Position numbers and translations under genes: made by a program
From: Phycomyces blakesleeanus NRRL 1555(-)
Lineage: Eukaryota > Mucoromycota > Mucoromycetes > Mucorales > Phycomycetaceae
Direction: 5' to 3'
Assembly: GCF_001638985.1 (NCBI RefSeq)
Contig: NW_017265142.1
Location: forward strand, 1,294,572-1,358,571
DNA: 64,000 bases
Notes under the pieces: generated by a model
The model's database searches: none
What the model was told of the DNA's origin: nothing
Seen by the model: the letters and a program-made list of their open reading frames with translations, nothing else
In this document: piece after piece, positions 1 to 12,439 of the stretch
How positions within the stretch are numbered: the stretch's first letter is position 1
How the letters are laid out: each line of letters starts with the position of its first letter

Positions 1-756
1 TTTTTTTTTCACTCATTGAAAAGAATTGATTTTTGAGTGTGGCTAATATTACTGTGGCGCTGAAAGTATAAACTGTTCATTCTCCGGGTGTACAAATTTT
101 AAATATTTTTTTTTTAAAAAAAACAACAACAAATCCGCTACTTCTTTTGTATATGAGGTGATTGCATATTCGGACTCTTGGTTGTACATATTTACACACC
201 TGTTTTTGTCTTGTCTTGTCTCGCAATCTAATCAAGATTTTTAAAGCTATACCTAACTACACATCTTGACGCTCACGGACCAATACTAAAAACGTTTTGG
301 ATATAAGAAGAAATGTATAATAATTGGTCTCCACAAACACCACATAACTACCACTGGCTTTGTTGCTATGGATAATGTATTTCAATACGTAATTATCGTA
401 TTATATAAAAAATCCCAAGGAAATTTTGTGTCAACCGGCACCTTGACCGACAAGTCCTTTTTCTTTCTTTTCTTTTTTTAAAAAAAAAGTCTCATTATTG
501 AATGTGAATAAATAGCTGCTTTTAGATATCGGAAGACATTATGTACGTATTCAAGACAAAAGCATGTAAGCTTGGCGTAAAAACAAAATTAAATAAATAA
601 ACATTGCGTCAAACAGACATACGTTACTGTGTAGCTTAAGTGAAACATCTTACTAACTGAGGAGCAAATTTCCAAATGACATAACGTATCTGTGAACCAA
701 AAAAAAAAAAATAGGGTAGAACGGTTGAATAAATAGCTGTGAACTGCTATTCGGAA
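1..756. other. AT-rich intergenic DNA, no gene seen
   Basis: AT-rich sequence with several A and T homopolymers. No open frame with an ATG and no RNA gene could be recognised on either strand. It would contain the promoter of the gene that starts at 757. Confidence 0.5.
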
Positions 757-1493
757 ATGGAAGAAAGTACTCTATTTTCAAAGAGAAATAAAAACAAACA
801 CAGACATAATTACGACCAATATTTAAAGAGATTATCATCAAAGCTATCTAGAGAAATAAAAAATCAAAAGCCAAAAAGAAAAACATCCTATAGCCCAAAT
901 AGCATCGAAAAGAGCAATGTAATGTCTCTTTTGTCCTACTCATTAAGAGGCTTTTTAATACATTTTAGCCTATCAGCAGCTTCATGCAAACAAGAAACCT
1001 GGAAGTATAAAAGGGGGTCTTTATTATTCTTTGGTGATGTATTTTGTCGCCAGGTATTGTACAACATCTATTACTTTTCTTAACAGTTACATTAATCCGT
1101 CAAAGTGCCTGGAGATTCTTGAAAAGCACACTTGTTTATATCCTATTAAAAGAATTCCCTTTGTTGTCAGAAGCGGATATGTGTTCCAAAAAGACAACTT
1201 TACAATTTATAAGATACCAATGGCAACTGAATGCCAGACAGAGCTTGTTATACATACCTGGGGATAAACTATCAAAAAACCTTATTCTATACCCGACAAA
1301 AGTTTCTGGAGTCTTCTTGACCATTCTAGGCTCTTTTGTGGCCTTTAAAAAAACCATTACTCCAAGAAGCTCAAAAATAACTAATAAAAGGATGAAAGCT
1401 ATTGGTCTTGATACTTGTGAAAACTACTGTCATACCACCCCAAATCGCACGACTAGACCGAAGAAAAACAAATCCTTGAATATTTCTTATTAA
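757..1493 (+). CDS. hypothetical basic protein, two exons
   Basis: Unrecognised gene. The first ATG is at 757. Exon 1 (757-1033) encodes a very Lys/Arg-rich N-terminus, and exon 2 (1087-1493) encodes a segment with two hydrophobic stretches and a basic C-terminal tail. The two long frames lie in different phases. A 53-nt intron (1034-1086, GTGATG...TTAACAG) joins them and gives a protein of about 227 residues. The donor is not a strong one, so the junction is uncertain. The basic, partly hydrophobic make-up would fit a membrane-associated or nucleic-acid-binding protein, but no family motif is visible and no function is assigned. Confidence 0.35.
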
Positions 1494-2193
1494 ACAGATC
1501 TCCGCTTATAAGTATATTCGGTACATAAGCATATGTACACTGGTAAAAAAAAAAGAATACATTTGTTTAATCGAACACTAATGGTGAGAGAAATTAGAAT
1601 ATACTTACATCAAAAATTTGAGGTACTCTTGTTTCTTGAATTATTCATACTTTTGCAATATATTCTGTATTCACTTGTACAGTATGATAAAAAGAAGGAG
1701 GAGACTTTAGTAAGTTAGTTTTGCAAGCTTTTGTGGGTGTTTAAGGGTTGTTTTGAGGTTGAATGTTCTCGAATCGCGCAGTAAACCCACAGTTTTTTCC
1801 GTGGTTATAGTTAAAAGAAGAATAGATAGAAATCTAATAGTCGGAAAGCTTTACTGCAGCATTATGTATGATGGTTTTATCCAAATAGCTAAAATTGAAC
1901 ACTTTTGAGTGTAATAAACTTGAAATATCCGGCAAATAAAGAAGGGATATATAGTCTCAAATGATCACCTTGTTATACGTGCTTTATTCAAATTGTCTTA
2001 TATCTCTAAATATTGGTGGCAAGTTGTGCGTTGGGAATTACAAAAGAACATAATCAATAGCTATAATATGCAATAGGCTGCCGTAATTGTGTATCTATTT
2101 GGTGTATAATTATCTTGAGAATTTTCTTATCACGTTCTTAAGAAAAATGACGGTTAAAAGCTATTGACAGTCTTTCTGTTTTGGTCAATTGTC

Positions 2194-2217
<24 letters not shown>
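2194..2217. repeat. (GT)n microsatellite
   Basis: Uninterrupted GT dinucleotide repeat, about 12 units, in intergenic DNA. Confidence 0.9.
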
Positions 2218-2224
<7 letters not shown>

Positions 2225-3914
2225 TACTGAGAACACGATAGGTATCCTCCATTGAGTTAGAAGAGAATACGATAAGATTTCTATCTAATTTCTGTAAACA
2301 GATTTTATTGTGATCCACAAGAACTATTTAGAAGATATATTGTAATTTACATATTATTTCTCGGTGCAGAATCCAACTAGCCAGGATTTAAGATGCAATG
2401 CTGATTATAATCTTGAACACAGATGTACATGAGCCCTTATTACAAAAAAAGGGATCACCTCCAGTTTTCAAAGTAGTTAATAATTTCTGAAAAAGGAAAA
2501 TACTTGAAATGAGCATGAGAAATATTAATCCAAAGTGGATGAATTTCTTGACTTGTTGGGGCTTTTCTTTTTCTTCTCTGTGGAATTGAGAAATATTTTT
2601 GAGCCTTTTAATTGTATAACTTATTGTAGTATTTATTACTTCTTCTTTTTTTGCCAATATTTCTGTGTATATTAGCCAAGTATGTTATATAATTAGAGTC
2701 ATGTAATGGTTGGATAATAACCAAGTAGTCCCTCAATTCAAATTGTTTAATGAATAGTTTATGTCTCTATGATTACATGATAATCAGAATGGGTTTCACG
2801 GCTTATTTTCAGGTAACCATTCAACTCTAATAGAATCAGCTCAACAACTGTTGTATATATACTTAATAGGCACTCTATATATCATATTTATTCACATTGC
2901 GCAGTACCAGTATACTATTACATATATATATATATATATATATCTTTAAAAATCTATTATAATCATCATTATCTTTGTAGTTTAGAACACATGCCAAAGT
3001 TTCTGGATAGTGACCTATTAAAGTTTTGTTAATTATTTTCTGGTTACACACTCAGTCTTTTTTTTTTTTTATTTAATTTTTACTGCGGCTCAGCAATTGT
3101 AGTGTATTTGTCGTGATTGACTACAAGGATGCTATTTCTTAGTATTACTTGGATTATTAGCATTTCAAACAAAGGTAGTGTTCTTGCTTTGAATTTCTTT
3201 TTATAGGATTTCATAATAATTAAACCAAGAAGATTAAAACTAGATTTGCTGTAAGCAGATATTTTGGAGGCAAGCTTACAACCAGCTCAAGTGTTAAGAG
3301 GGAGTTGATTCTTTTAATACCATTTCCACAACGTGGTTCTTTCTTTCTTTATTTCTAGGAGGTTAAAAAAAAGGAACTAAAATCAATAAAAGTTTGGAAT
3401 TAAATATTGATTAAACTTTATACATGTAAATTAGGTGATAGATAATGGGGTTGCCCAAGACAAGTAATCAATATTGCTATTATGTTTATAAAAATAGGAA
3501 AGTATTTATTCGCAATACACCTCCCTAAAGAACAATTTTTTGAATGTGTGCTCTTATGTGCGCTTGTGCGTGTGGCCCTCCCTTCCCCTCTCCTTTGTTG
3601 ATTTGTTCGATTGAGAGAGGCTTGGGCCGCACACCATGCCCTAGCATTGGGATAGTTTAAAATAGATATATATATAAAGCTAAATGTTTGACCTGCATGA
3701 GAATAATTCTATACACACACACACACATATATATATATATCAAAACTTGGGCATAATGAGAAAGGATGTGGATCTAACAGTGATATTGATAAGCTAATCT
3801 TCTAATGCATAAATGATAACAAATAAAAAGTACAAATAAAAATACAATACAAAGAAAAAGAAACATATAGACATAAAGAGAAGAAAAAAGAAACATATAA
3901 ACATAGAAAGATAT

Positions 3915-3954
3915 AGACATATAGACATATAGACATATAGACATATAGACATAT
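3915..3954. repeat. octamer tandem repeat (AGACATAT)5
   Basis: Five perfect head-to-tail copies of AGACATAT, flanked by partial copies. It lies just beyond the 3' end of the kinase gene. Confidence 0.9.
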
Positions 3955-4127
3955 AAGTTTTGTTTGTAGCTGATTTGTATACAAGTACTTCATATACCAG
4001 CAGGAAATGAAAGTATGTAGCATAAATCAAGAAAGAAGAAGAAGGTATGGGCAAGAAATTTGTCCTTTGGAAATCGACAAGGAGATATGTTGGTTTGCGC
4101 AAAATAATACGAGCATATATCCTAGCT

Positions 4128-4881
4128 TTATGGATGTGTGACCCAGGGATGTACCTATGTTATGCGTCTTTGCTTAGAACAAAGGGTTGCTTTTCTTCTA
4201 CATTGTTTTGTAAAAGGAGACTTGCTTACCTTTGCTTCTGCTATTGTTAGCCGCTGGCAAGGATCTTTTGTCAGTAACCCGTCCAACAGATCACGTAGAT
4301 CCGAATCTATTTCTGGAGAATGGACAATTCTGTAATAGAAAGTTAGCAAACCTCATTTTTTTTTGCTTAGAAGAGTCTTAAACTTACGAGTCGTATTCGA
4401 TCGAATTCAATAAATCTATTCGACTCTTTTTTTCAAATGGGAGACGACCATAGACTAGACAATAAAGTGTTACACCAACGGACCAGACATCTCCAGAGGT
4501 CTTTGGCTGCTTATAACCAGGGGGTGCTAATTATATATATATATATATATATATTAAAGAGTCAGCAAAGTAAAATAATGGAGTATATTCTTTAGGGAGA
4601 CCTACGTTTTCTGACTACTTCTGGAGCCATAAAGGCAGGTGTTCCGCCGTACAACATTGGGCTTAGAGGAGTGGTGTCATCGTAAAAGATAGCACTGCCA
4701 AAGTCGATGATCTTGAGAACTTTTTCAGATGACAAGAGAATATTTTGTGGCTTGATATCTATAGAGAAAATTAATTAAACAAACTGTAATGAAATCGATA
4801 AAAACAAATTAAGCTTACCTCTGTGAATAATACCTTTGCAGTGAACTAAACAATGAAGTATATGAGTAAAATGATATACAA

Positions 4882-4916
<35 letters not shown>

Positions 4917-5627
4917 TTTAGGTACTTACTATGCTCTACTGCATCCAGAATTTGCTTAAATAAAATACGACATTGTTGTTGTGAGTATGGAGAGCATATA
5001 GTATTAGGTGCTATGTCCATCAGTGGCCTAGGATCCAAATGTTCCATGACTAAAAACATTAGCTGATCTGTCAAGCTACAGCTGCTAATATTTTGGTTAT
5101 CGCTTACCCATCATCAAAGATTTTGTTTTAGGATCATCGACAACATCAACTAGGCGAATGATATTGGGGTGATCTAAGCGTCGCATGACAAGAACTTCTT
5201 TTGAAACTGAAGGAACTGGCAGTGGCGCCACTGTATTAAATCGACGTCGTTTGGATGCACAAGTGGCTTGATTTGGATGAGCCGAAATGCCGAGACCAGA
5301 GCGGGGATGGTGAGGACCAGCCCCAAAGAGCCGGGTAGTGGTCTCTTGGCGTTCAAGGCGAGTCTTTCCGATTTGCTTGATAGCCTAAGAATAAAGTTTA
5401 TAGATTAAAGCTTTGTTAAGATGTGTACACAAATATGTAACTTGGCTTACTTGAACATTGCCAAGATATAAACTTACATAGCATAATCTAGTCTTTTTGT
5501 CTATTGCGAGATGAACAATTCCTGAAGATCCGTTGCCAAGTTCGTTTAATAGGCGGTAGGTTGTTGTGGAGGATTGAACATGCTTTCGAGAGTGCGTCCA
5601 TGAGTGGAAAACAGAGAAGTGTGGCAT
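4128..5627 (-). CDS. CaMKK/Ssp1-like serine/threonine protein kinase
   Basis: Eight exons on the minus strand: 5627-5478, 5384-5108, 5049-4930, 4845-4819, 4758-4606, 4526-4388, 4329-4230, 4154-4128. All phases join and give 330 residues. Visible kinase elements are a glycine loop GNGSSG (31-36), AIK with Lys53, HRD (190-192), DFG (210-212) and GTPAFMAPE ending at 238. GTPAFMAPE and the Pro/Arg/basic insert between the Lys strand and helix C (about 63-112) are typical of the CaMKK/Elm1/Sak1/Ssp1 group, which phosphorylates the activation loop of AMPK/Snf1-type kinases. The protein stops eight residues into the last exon, right after the HPWV motif that closes the catalytic domain. It therefore lacks the long C-terminal regulatory tail of most relatives. 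Two exons are only 27 nt. The family call is strong; the exact orthologue is inference. Confidence 0.88.
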
Positions 5628-7199
5628 TTTTTTGTGTTGATATTGAGGTTGATATTGATGTCAATACTGTTGTTTCTGTTGTTGTTGTTGTTGTTGTTGC
5701 TGCTTCTGCTGTTTTTGTTTTGGTATTTACAAGAAATAAGAAAGGAACAAGACCCTTTTTATTATATAGCCACCATGCGCCACCATGTGGGTCATACTGG
5801 CTTGACCGTTTTTTTTCTATTACTTAATTTAGCTTTACTATTTTAGTTTGTGCCACATGGCATTCACTGTATATCTATCTTTAGATCTGCAGCTCTAGTC
5901 TTTACCACAATATCAAATCTGGTGATGATGACATACAGTTTCTGTACAAGGAATTATATATGGAATCCAGCTGTCAAGAATAGATTGTAAAATCAATCGG
6001 TACAGAAACTCAAATTATCTAAATCAAATCGGAATAGATTCTGGTTGAATGCCAAGGTACTACTAATGGTCTTACAAAAAAAAAGCACAACAAGTACGTA
6101 AGGCTATTCGTATAGTGTCAGAGTTACTCACTATTAAAAGCCTCACCACAGCAGTTAGGGCAGATGATTATGTACAACATGACAATGGCAGGCAACAATG
6201 GCTTCTCTATTGGAAGAAGAAAAAAACAGATAAGCAAACAAGCAAATGCACATACACGCACACACAATTTCCATAGAGTAGAAACAGATGTGAACGTGTA
6301 CAAAAACGTGCAAGCAGACAGTACCACAAATAGACAATGCTACGTATTGGAATACTTTCTTGAATCATACTGTATATTTTTAGAGTGCAATGACACATTT
6401 TTTTTTCCATACAGCTCAAAATCGCTGCGAGAGAGATATTTTGGTTAAAAGATAAATTCTTTATTATGGGAATATGATCAAACCAAGTTGACATGTACCT
6501 AAAGTATACATAACATTTGAATGACAAGTATGCTTCTTCTTTGACTTTTTTTTTCTCATGGTCTGGTACATACTTTTACCACATCACACACTCTATTTTT
6601 GTAGCAACTGTACTAACGAATGCCCTGTACGAGCCAGAATTGAATATATATATATAGAAAGAGAAGGAAAGGGAGAAAATTGTAAATAAATTTTGCCAGT
6701 ACGATATTGTAGTTGTTATTATCATTATTTTCAGATCATGGCATTAGGCACCTTGCATATTGACAATAAACCTGTTGCAATTGTAATGATAAATAAGGTT
6801 TGTATATTGTGTAGGTACCAGGAGTGAGAAAATACAGGAAAAATGTATATATAATTTTACATACTCTGTACGGTCATATTAGGGCTTGAGGGCTTACCAA
6901 GTAATATATATATATATTATACTTAATTAATATCTATATTATTAAATAAGGTGTTTTTATTTTATTTTATTTTTAGGCAAGTACTGTGAGGGAATTCACT
7001 ATTAGTTGCGCCTTTTTGTTTGTTAAAAAAACTTATATGAGGATAATGTAAATGGATATATAGACATAATGAGTAGAAAGAATGAAATAGAGTGAGAGGG
7101 AAAGAGTAATAGAGGGATGTAGGGAGATCTGTCACTTTAATAAACCATAATCATATTTCATATTTTATCCTTCCTTACTCTGGGACGGCTGAGAAGTGG
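5628..7199. other. intergenic, no gene seen
   Basis: Lies between the kinase start and the Red1-like stop, so it holds the kinase promoter and the Red1 terminator. A (GTT)n tract sits at about 5668-5700, and AT-rich microsatellites occur near 6640 and 6905. The short frames here have no recognisable coding character. Confidence 0.5.
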
Positions 7200-10100
7200 C
7201 TATTGAAAATCTCGAAAATGGATTGAGGTACATGTATCGTTATTGCACGTTCCACCACTGGCTTCAAATTTACACAACGTGCTTTTCTTGTTGAAAGGCT
7301 TTTTCGGTTTCGATGTGGCTTGAGGTGGCTGGTATTCTTGGTGGTTGATACCAAAGACTTTTAACGGAGACTCGTAAGCTGTGAATGAAGTCTATATATA
7401 TATATATATATCAAAGAGAAGAAGAAAAAGCCAATTCAGTAGGTAAAGATAGTACCACAATAATTATCTCCTTGATTAAAGTAATATATATATATATACA
7501 TACCGTCCTCGGTTTAATCGAGACATCTGGGACCATTGGCTCAGGAATATTGGTCTGAAAAATGAGAATCGTTTTGTTTTCTTTGTTTGAATATTTGGCC
7601 AACACACAGTTGATCAATGTAATATAATAATGCAATATACTATAATGTGAGTTAAATTAAAAACCGGTGGGTCTTACCGTAGCTGCACCTGGAGATTCAT
7701 CAAATATAGCGACAGACTTCTCTTTACTTTTTTCCCTCTCGTATTTTGCTTTCTTATTCACAATATTCAAGTCTGAATGCTTATAATCACTCCTTTTTCT
7801 AGTCAATATATCGTCACTCTCAACTTGTTGGGCTGACTCAGTTTTCCGGGGATCCTGTTTTGTATGTGGTTCCTGTATTGGTTCGCTTTTCACACTTTTC
7901 TGAGCTTCATGTTTTGTACGTGTTTCCTGTACTGGTTCGGCTTTCACAATTTCCTGGGATTCATGTTCTGTATGTGCTTCCTGTACTGGTTCGTTTTTTA
8001 CAGCTTTTTGAGTCTTTTGTTCTGTGTGAGTTTCTGGTACTGATTCGATTTTTACAGCATTTTGAGTTTTTTGTTCCGTGTGAGTTTCCTGTACTGGTTC
8101 ATTTTTCACAGCTTTTTGGGTTTTATCTATTGTCTGAGGCAAGTATCGCTCTTTTTGTTTTGTACTGATTCCATTTTGCAATGCTTCTGGATGATCGGTA
8201 GGTTTGATGGAGTCGTGCTGTGTGGATGATGAGACAAATGAAGGTGCTCCCAAAATCTCTAAAAGTGAGAGTCCAGTGTAATCTGGTTTAGGTTGATTTT
8301 TTTGGATTTCTGCTAGTTTTTTGGCTTTTTCTCGATGGTCTAGAACTTGTGCAATGGCAAGAATCTCAACTAGATTAACTTTTGTAGATAACATATTAGG
8401 AAAAATCTAATTAACTATGGAAGAACGTTTCTTAGGCTATGATTTTTTTTCTATTTTTTTTTAATAAAAAAAAAACTTCCAAACTACACCCACCTTTAGG
8501 CCGAGGAGTTTCTGGTGACGTATTCATCAGGGTCGTACTTTCGCTGGTTTTAACATACGAATTCAATGCACTTTCCTCTTTTTTTATACTAGGAAACTCA
8601 CTTTTCCCGTTGCTTTGGGTATTAGTAGTTGTCTTTTCAGCTTGATTAGAGGGAGAATTATTATGAGTATTACATCCACCAAATATTTCATATGGAACCG
8701 TGCTGTGAATGAATTTTTGATTATTAGCGTCGGTAGGCAAAGGGTGGGCGGCGGTGGGAGTAGCTTCGCTTTCTTTTACAGATTTAGAAGCTGTTGTATC
8801 TTTTTTGGCAGCTACATCGCTACGATCTACAGTAGTTGGTCGGATAGAAGTTGGGTTTGAGCCTTTGGTTTCCTCTTTTTCACCAATTAAGTCAAATGAA
8901 GGGACTTTTTTTGAAAAAGTCTTTTGTTGCGGTGTAACCTTGTTTGCATTAATGTTCTGAGCTACGAACCCAAATATTGCCTTTGGTGCTCTAGATTTTG
9001 TGGAGCTCTGAGGTGTACCTTGGATCATAAGCTTTTTTTCGATTTGAGGTTGGGCTCGGTCAAAGTTGTTATTCGTTGATAGTGTATTTACAAACCCTTT
9101 AGATTCGCTTGAGGACGATAATGATGAATATTGTAAGGGGTTGTTTGTGTTTTTTAATGGAGCACGTTTAAAAACATTGGTTGAGTATTGTTTTGGTATG
9201 GGAAAGGTTGACTCCATGGAAGCAGATTGGGAAGTTCCATCAAGAGGAATGCTTTTTATAACAGGGGCAGTCATTGGCTGACTGATGCTAAAACTAACCC
9301 TTTCTGATGGACCAGGTACTGCGACTTTATTGTGCGTGGGAAGGGATTTGTTAGACATAGGCATTGGTTTCTTGACTGGGGTAGGGATAGTGGGTGGTAA
9401 GGATACTCCAAATATATTGGTAGGTCTCAAAGTAGGTTTACCAAATGTATCCATAAACAGTTTCTTTTCGGGTACTGGGTCATGTTTAGTTTTGGTTACT
9501 GAAGGTGTAGACGTGTGTGGTGCTGAAGTTTGCTTTGGGGGAGTAACGATTGAAACGTTTTTAGGAGCTTCTTCAGTTTTATGTTCGGGTGGAGGATATT
9601 CAGATAGTTCTAATTTCTTTTGTTGAGGAACGCGAGTGTTAATCTTCTTCCGCTTGAGCGTTTCTTTGAGTTTTATCGTTAGCAGTTCGTTTTCGAGTTC
9701 CATTTTCTTCTGAATAAGATTGCTTAACTCCTTGTCAACGATGTCTAGCTCATTCTCGGTATTGGATAAATCACTTTGTAATCTTTCTGTGTCATTTTCA
9801 GGTTTGGGATTTCCATTAAGTGTCATTGAACGGTTTTCAATTGGAGAGGAAGGCGCGGTTACGAAACTTTCTCCTGAATCGCTTTCGTCACTATTATCAA
9901 TGACTATTGTTTTTGGCGAGAGATTTTTTTTGCTGCTCGCCAATCTGGGTAAGGGTTTTGCTCGTCCTGATCTTTTAATTACTCCTCTTTGGTTATTGTT
10001 TTGTGCGCTCTCTACATTCTCATAATCATTGAACTGATAATAGGGGGCATCTTGAAATCTTTGGGTTAATGCTGGATTGATGTGGATTGATCTACTGCTC

Positions 10101-10279
10101 CCAGATGTGTCTTTTCGATTTTGGTAAACTCGGCCATCTGGATAACTTTGTTGGCTGCGCTGTCCTTGGGGCATGGAATCTTGTATCCATGCATCGATAG
10201 AATTATGTTGTTGCGAGAATTCTTCGTTGTCCGAAACTTCCATGTCACTTAATGCATGTTCATTAGAGCCATTCATCAT
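7200..10279 (-). CDS. RED1: Red1-like protein with C-terminal C3H1 zinc finger (MTREC/PAXT-type)
   Basis: Four exons: 10279-8494, 8378-7678, 7554-7504, 7391-7200; 909 residues. The start is the first of two adjacent ATGs (10279, 10276). The last exon carries a Cys-x8-Cys-x4-Cys-x3-His finger with a GG before the second Cys and HFRDF after it. This matches the putative zf-C3H1 domain found in fission yeast Red1 and human ZFC3H1. The rest is long, polar and probably disordered. It includes an acidic N-terminus, a charged heptad-like coiled coil encoded near 9820-9630, and five 18-residue repeats in exon 2. Red1 is the scaffold that links the Mtl1 helicase to RNA-elimination factors in the nucleus. 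A C-terminal finger and similar overall size support a Red1-type rather than ZFC3H1-type protein. Orthology rests mainly on the finger. Confidence 0.75.
7849..8118 (-). repeat. 54-bp tandem repeat inside RED1-like exon 2
   Basis: Five consecutive 18-residue units encoded by 54-bp repeats. The core is VKxEPVQExHT followed by a charged Gln/Lys-rich tail. The units have diverged at both nucleotide and residue level but keep frame and length. Confidence 0.85.
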
Positions 10280-10866
10280 TGGAAGGTTATGTGAATACAA
10301 ATGCTGACTTTAATAACTAAAGTACGCACTAAACTTTTTTTTTCCTTTTGTTTGTGAGAAGCAAGGACTAAGTTTCAGTGTCCGCTAATTCAGTATGAAA
10401 AAGGAAAACGTCACAGGATAAATTCTTCCAATAAGATGAATTTCCGAACCATTTTTCTTTGCCTTGATTCTTTTTCATGCACGGTTTTTACGTATTTCTT
10501 TAGCAACTTGGAAGTAATAAATTCATGCACGGCTCTTTCTCACGGCCAGGGTATTTTCTAGTAATAATTGTGTGAAGAGTTTACTGTCATGTCTGGGTTT
10601 CTCTCGGTTCTCTCTTAGTTTGACTTAAGGTCATTTTCATTTCGGGTAGAGACAAGAACCCTTCAATCTGCTACACCTCTTTTGGATAGCTGTCCTACTG
10701 AGGTGTACTTCCTTTGGATTCACTTAGTACTCGACCTAGAGCATACTAAATCTCAAAAAAAAACTGTGATGACTTTTTCTGTTTCACATTAATAGAAGTT
10801 TACTGTTAATCTGAGCTGAAGACCCCTACAAAAGATATATATCCGAAATCGACTTTTTTTTTACAT
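10280..10866. other. intergenic, likely bidirectional promoter
   Basis: Region upstream of the Red1-like gene and, in the opposite direction, of the small candidate gene at 10867. No recognisable element beyond T-rich tracts. Confidence 0.4.
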
Positions 10867-11206
10867 ATGCCGAAACTACGTTTACCGCAAAATAATCATT
10901 ATCATCCGATATATGATGAGTTACTTGATATAATTAAGTGTCTACAAGGTGAGTAAAGCTGTCTGATAACAACTATTTATTTGTGCTGATTGATGGTAAT
11001 TGGCAAAAGATGTATAAAAAATAGTGAAAGAAAATCTAAATTCCTAATCAAATCTCCTTCAACGTCATTGAAGATTCTTCTTCTTCTTTTTCTAATATAG
11101 ATATATAACTGCTTAATAAACAGCTGTCTTTGCCTCTATATTCAAAGTAATGGCTGAAGGAGAATGTTTGGATAACCTGAAAATATTTATATTATATGCA
11201 AACTAA
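10867..11206 (+). CDS. candidate very small two-exon gene (54 aa)
   Basis: Unrecognised. Exon 1 (10867-10948) starts with ATG and encodes 27 residues with a Pro/Asn/His-rich start and an acidic-hydrophobic helix, ending at a good donor (CAAG|GTGAGT). An acceptor (AAACAG) at 11121-11123 opens exon 2 (11124-11206) in the right phase, ending at TAA. The joined product is 54 residues with an amphipathic look. The intron would be 175 nt. The fit of start, donor, phase and stop is suggestive, but a chance arrangement or a remnant of a larger gene cannot be excluded. Confidence 0.28.
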
Positions 11207-12439
11207 GTCCGAGTTTTGAATTAAAGACTATATTTTTTTAAAGCATCACCTCTTGTACATTCTTATCAGGTATACAAAACTTATTCTGTTGTTATGTCGT
11301 ATATACAATTTTATAAATGACAGCTATTTACCTATTGTATGAAACTATTACAGTAATGCAATATATGCCAGACACTTGTACACATTATATTAAATTAATG
11401 ATAGTTAACCATTACTCAACAGAGATCTTAAATTAAGGAATCAAATCATTTATATTAGTACCAGGACCTTATTTTATTTGGTATTAAACAAGCTATGATA
11501 CCCAGAATATATGATCTAAATACAGAAACTTTGGAAAGTAAGAGTAACTACGTGCTTAAAAAGATTTATTTTGCAACTCTGAGCAATATTTCTTTTTAAT
11601 ATAGTAGCGGGTAAGCCTAGTAATTATCCCTGTTACAGCCTCATCTTTGCAAAAGCCAATTTCTCTGCACAACTTGTCAGTTTTATTAAGTCTGAGTACT
11701 CCAATAATATTTTTGGGGCTGGCAAGATATTTGCTTCTATTCGTATGAGGATGGGCACTATTTAATATGCCCCGGCACCTTTTGGGAATAAAGTTGTAAA
11801 AAGCAGTTTTAATAATCATCTTATTTTTTTTTATCTTTACTTAAAAACCAATCATAGGTAATTATACACCAACACACCATACAAACGACATACAGCGTAT
11901 ATAAAGAGATAAGGCAGATTATATACCTTTAAGATTTTAGAGTTGCCTTTATTAGTATTATTTATAGTGCAAATAGGTAAATCAATAAAATCATCATAGC
12001 CTTATAATCTTAATTTTGTTATTTCATTCATTATTGGATATCAGATCTCTCAAAAAAGCGTATTTTATTATCAAACAGGGAATTCAGACATTATAAACAA
12101 ATATACAGTTAAATGTAGATGATTAGTAATATATACTACATTTATTATAATGTGCAGAAATGTATATCTGTCCTTATGTCGAGGAAAAATATCTAATGTC
12201 AGGAACCGATCTGGACAAGGACAGGGGCCGGGACAAAGAATTATAGATATGTTCCTTTATTGAAGAAATTGTTCACTTGATCTTTCTACTATCAATCTCT
12301 ACTGGTAATTATATAAATATTTCCGCCTGTTGTACATGAGGGATAGTTATTATTGTTGTTATAAGGGTTTTTTCTGGGGAAGTAAACACAACAATGTGAT
12401 TGAACTAAGAGTGATAGGATCGGAACGAATTATGATTGG
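11207..12439. other. intergenic, no convincing gene
   Basis: AT-rich. One minus-strand frame (11819-11556) has an ATG and 87 codons rich in Lys, Arg and Cys, but no recognised motif, no flanking splice signals and no relatives I can name. I leave it unannotated. Confidence 0.4.

Larger units (their letters stand above)
1494..4127. other. intergenic region with microsatellites
   Basis: No supported gene. It contains a GT dinucleotide tract near 2194, AT tracts near 2925, 3670 and 3730, and an octamer repeat at 3915-3954. The minus-strand frame at 2388-2657 starts with TTG, not ATG. The frames at 3794-4102 are produced by the repeat itself. Confidence 0.5.

Noticed and set aside
2388..2657. 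89-codon minus-strand frame with a hydrophobic segment
   Set aside because: It begins with TTG and has no ATG or upstream exon; the hydrophobic part is simply T-rich DNA.
3794..4102. Tyr/Phe/Cys-rich minus-strand frames
   Set aside because: Produced by the AGACATAT repeat and purine tracts; low complexity.
8439..10025. Plus-strand frames of 60-110 codons across the Red1-like exons
   Set aside because: Shadows of the long minus-strand coding exon; no ATG context or family motif.
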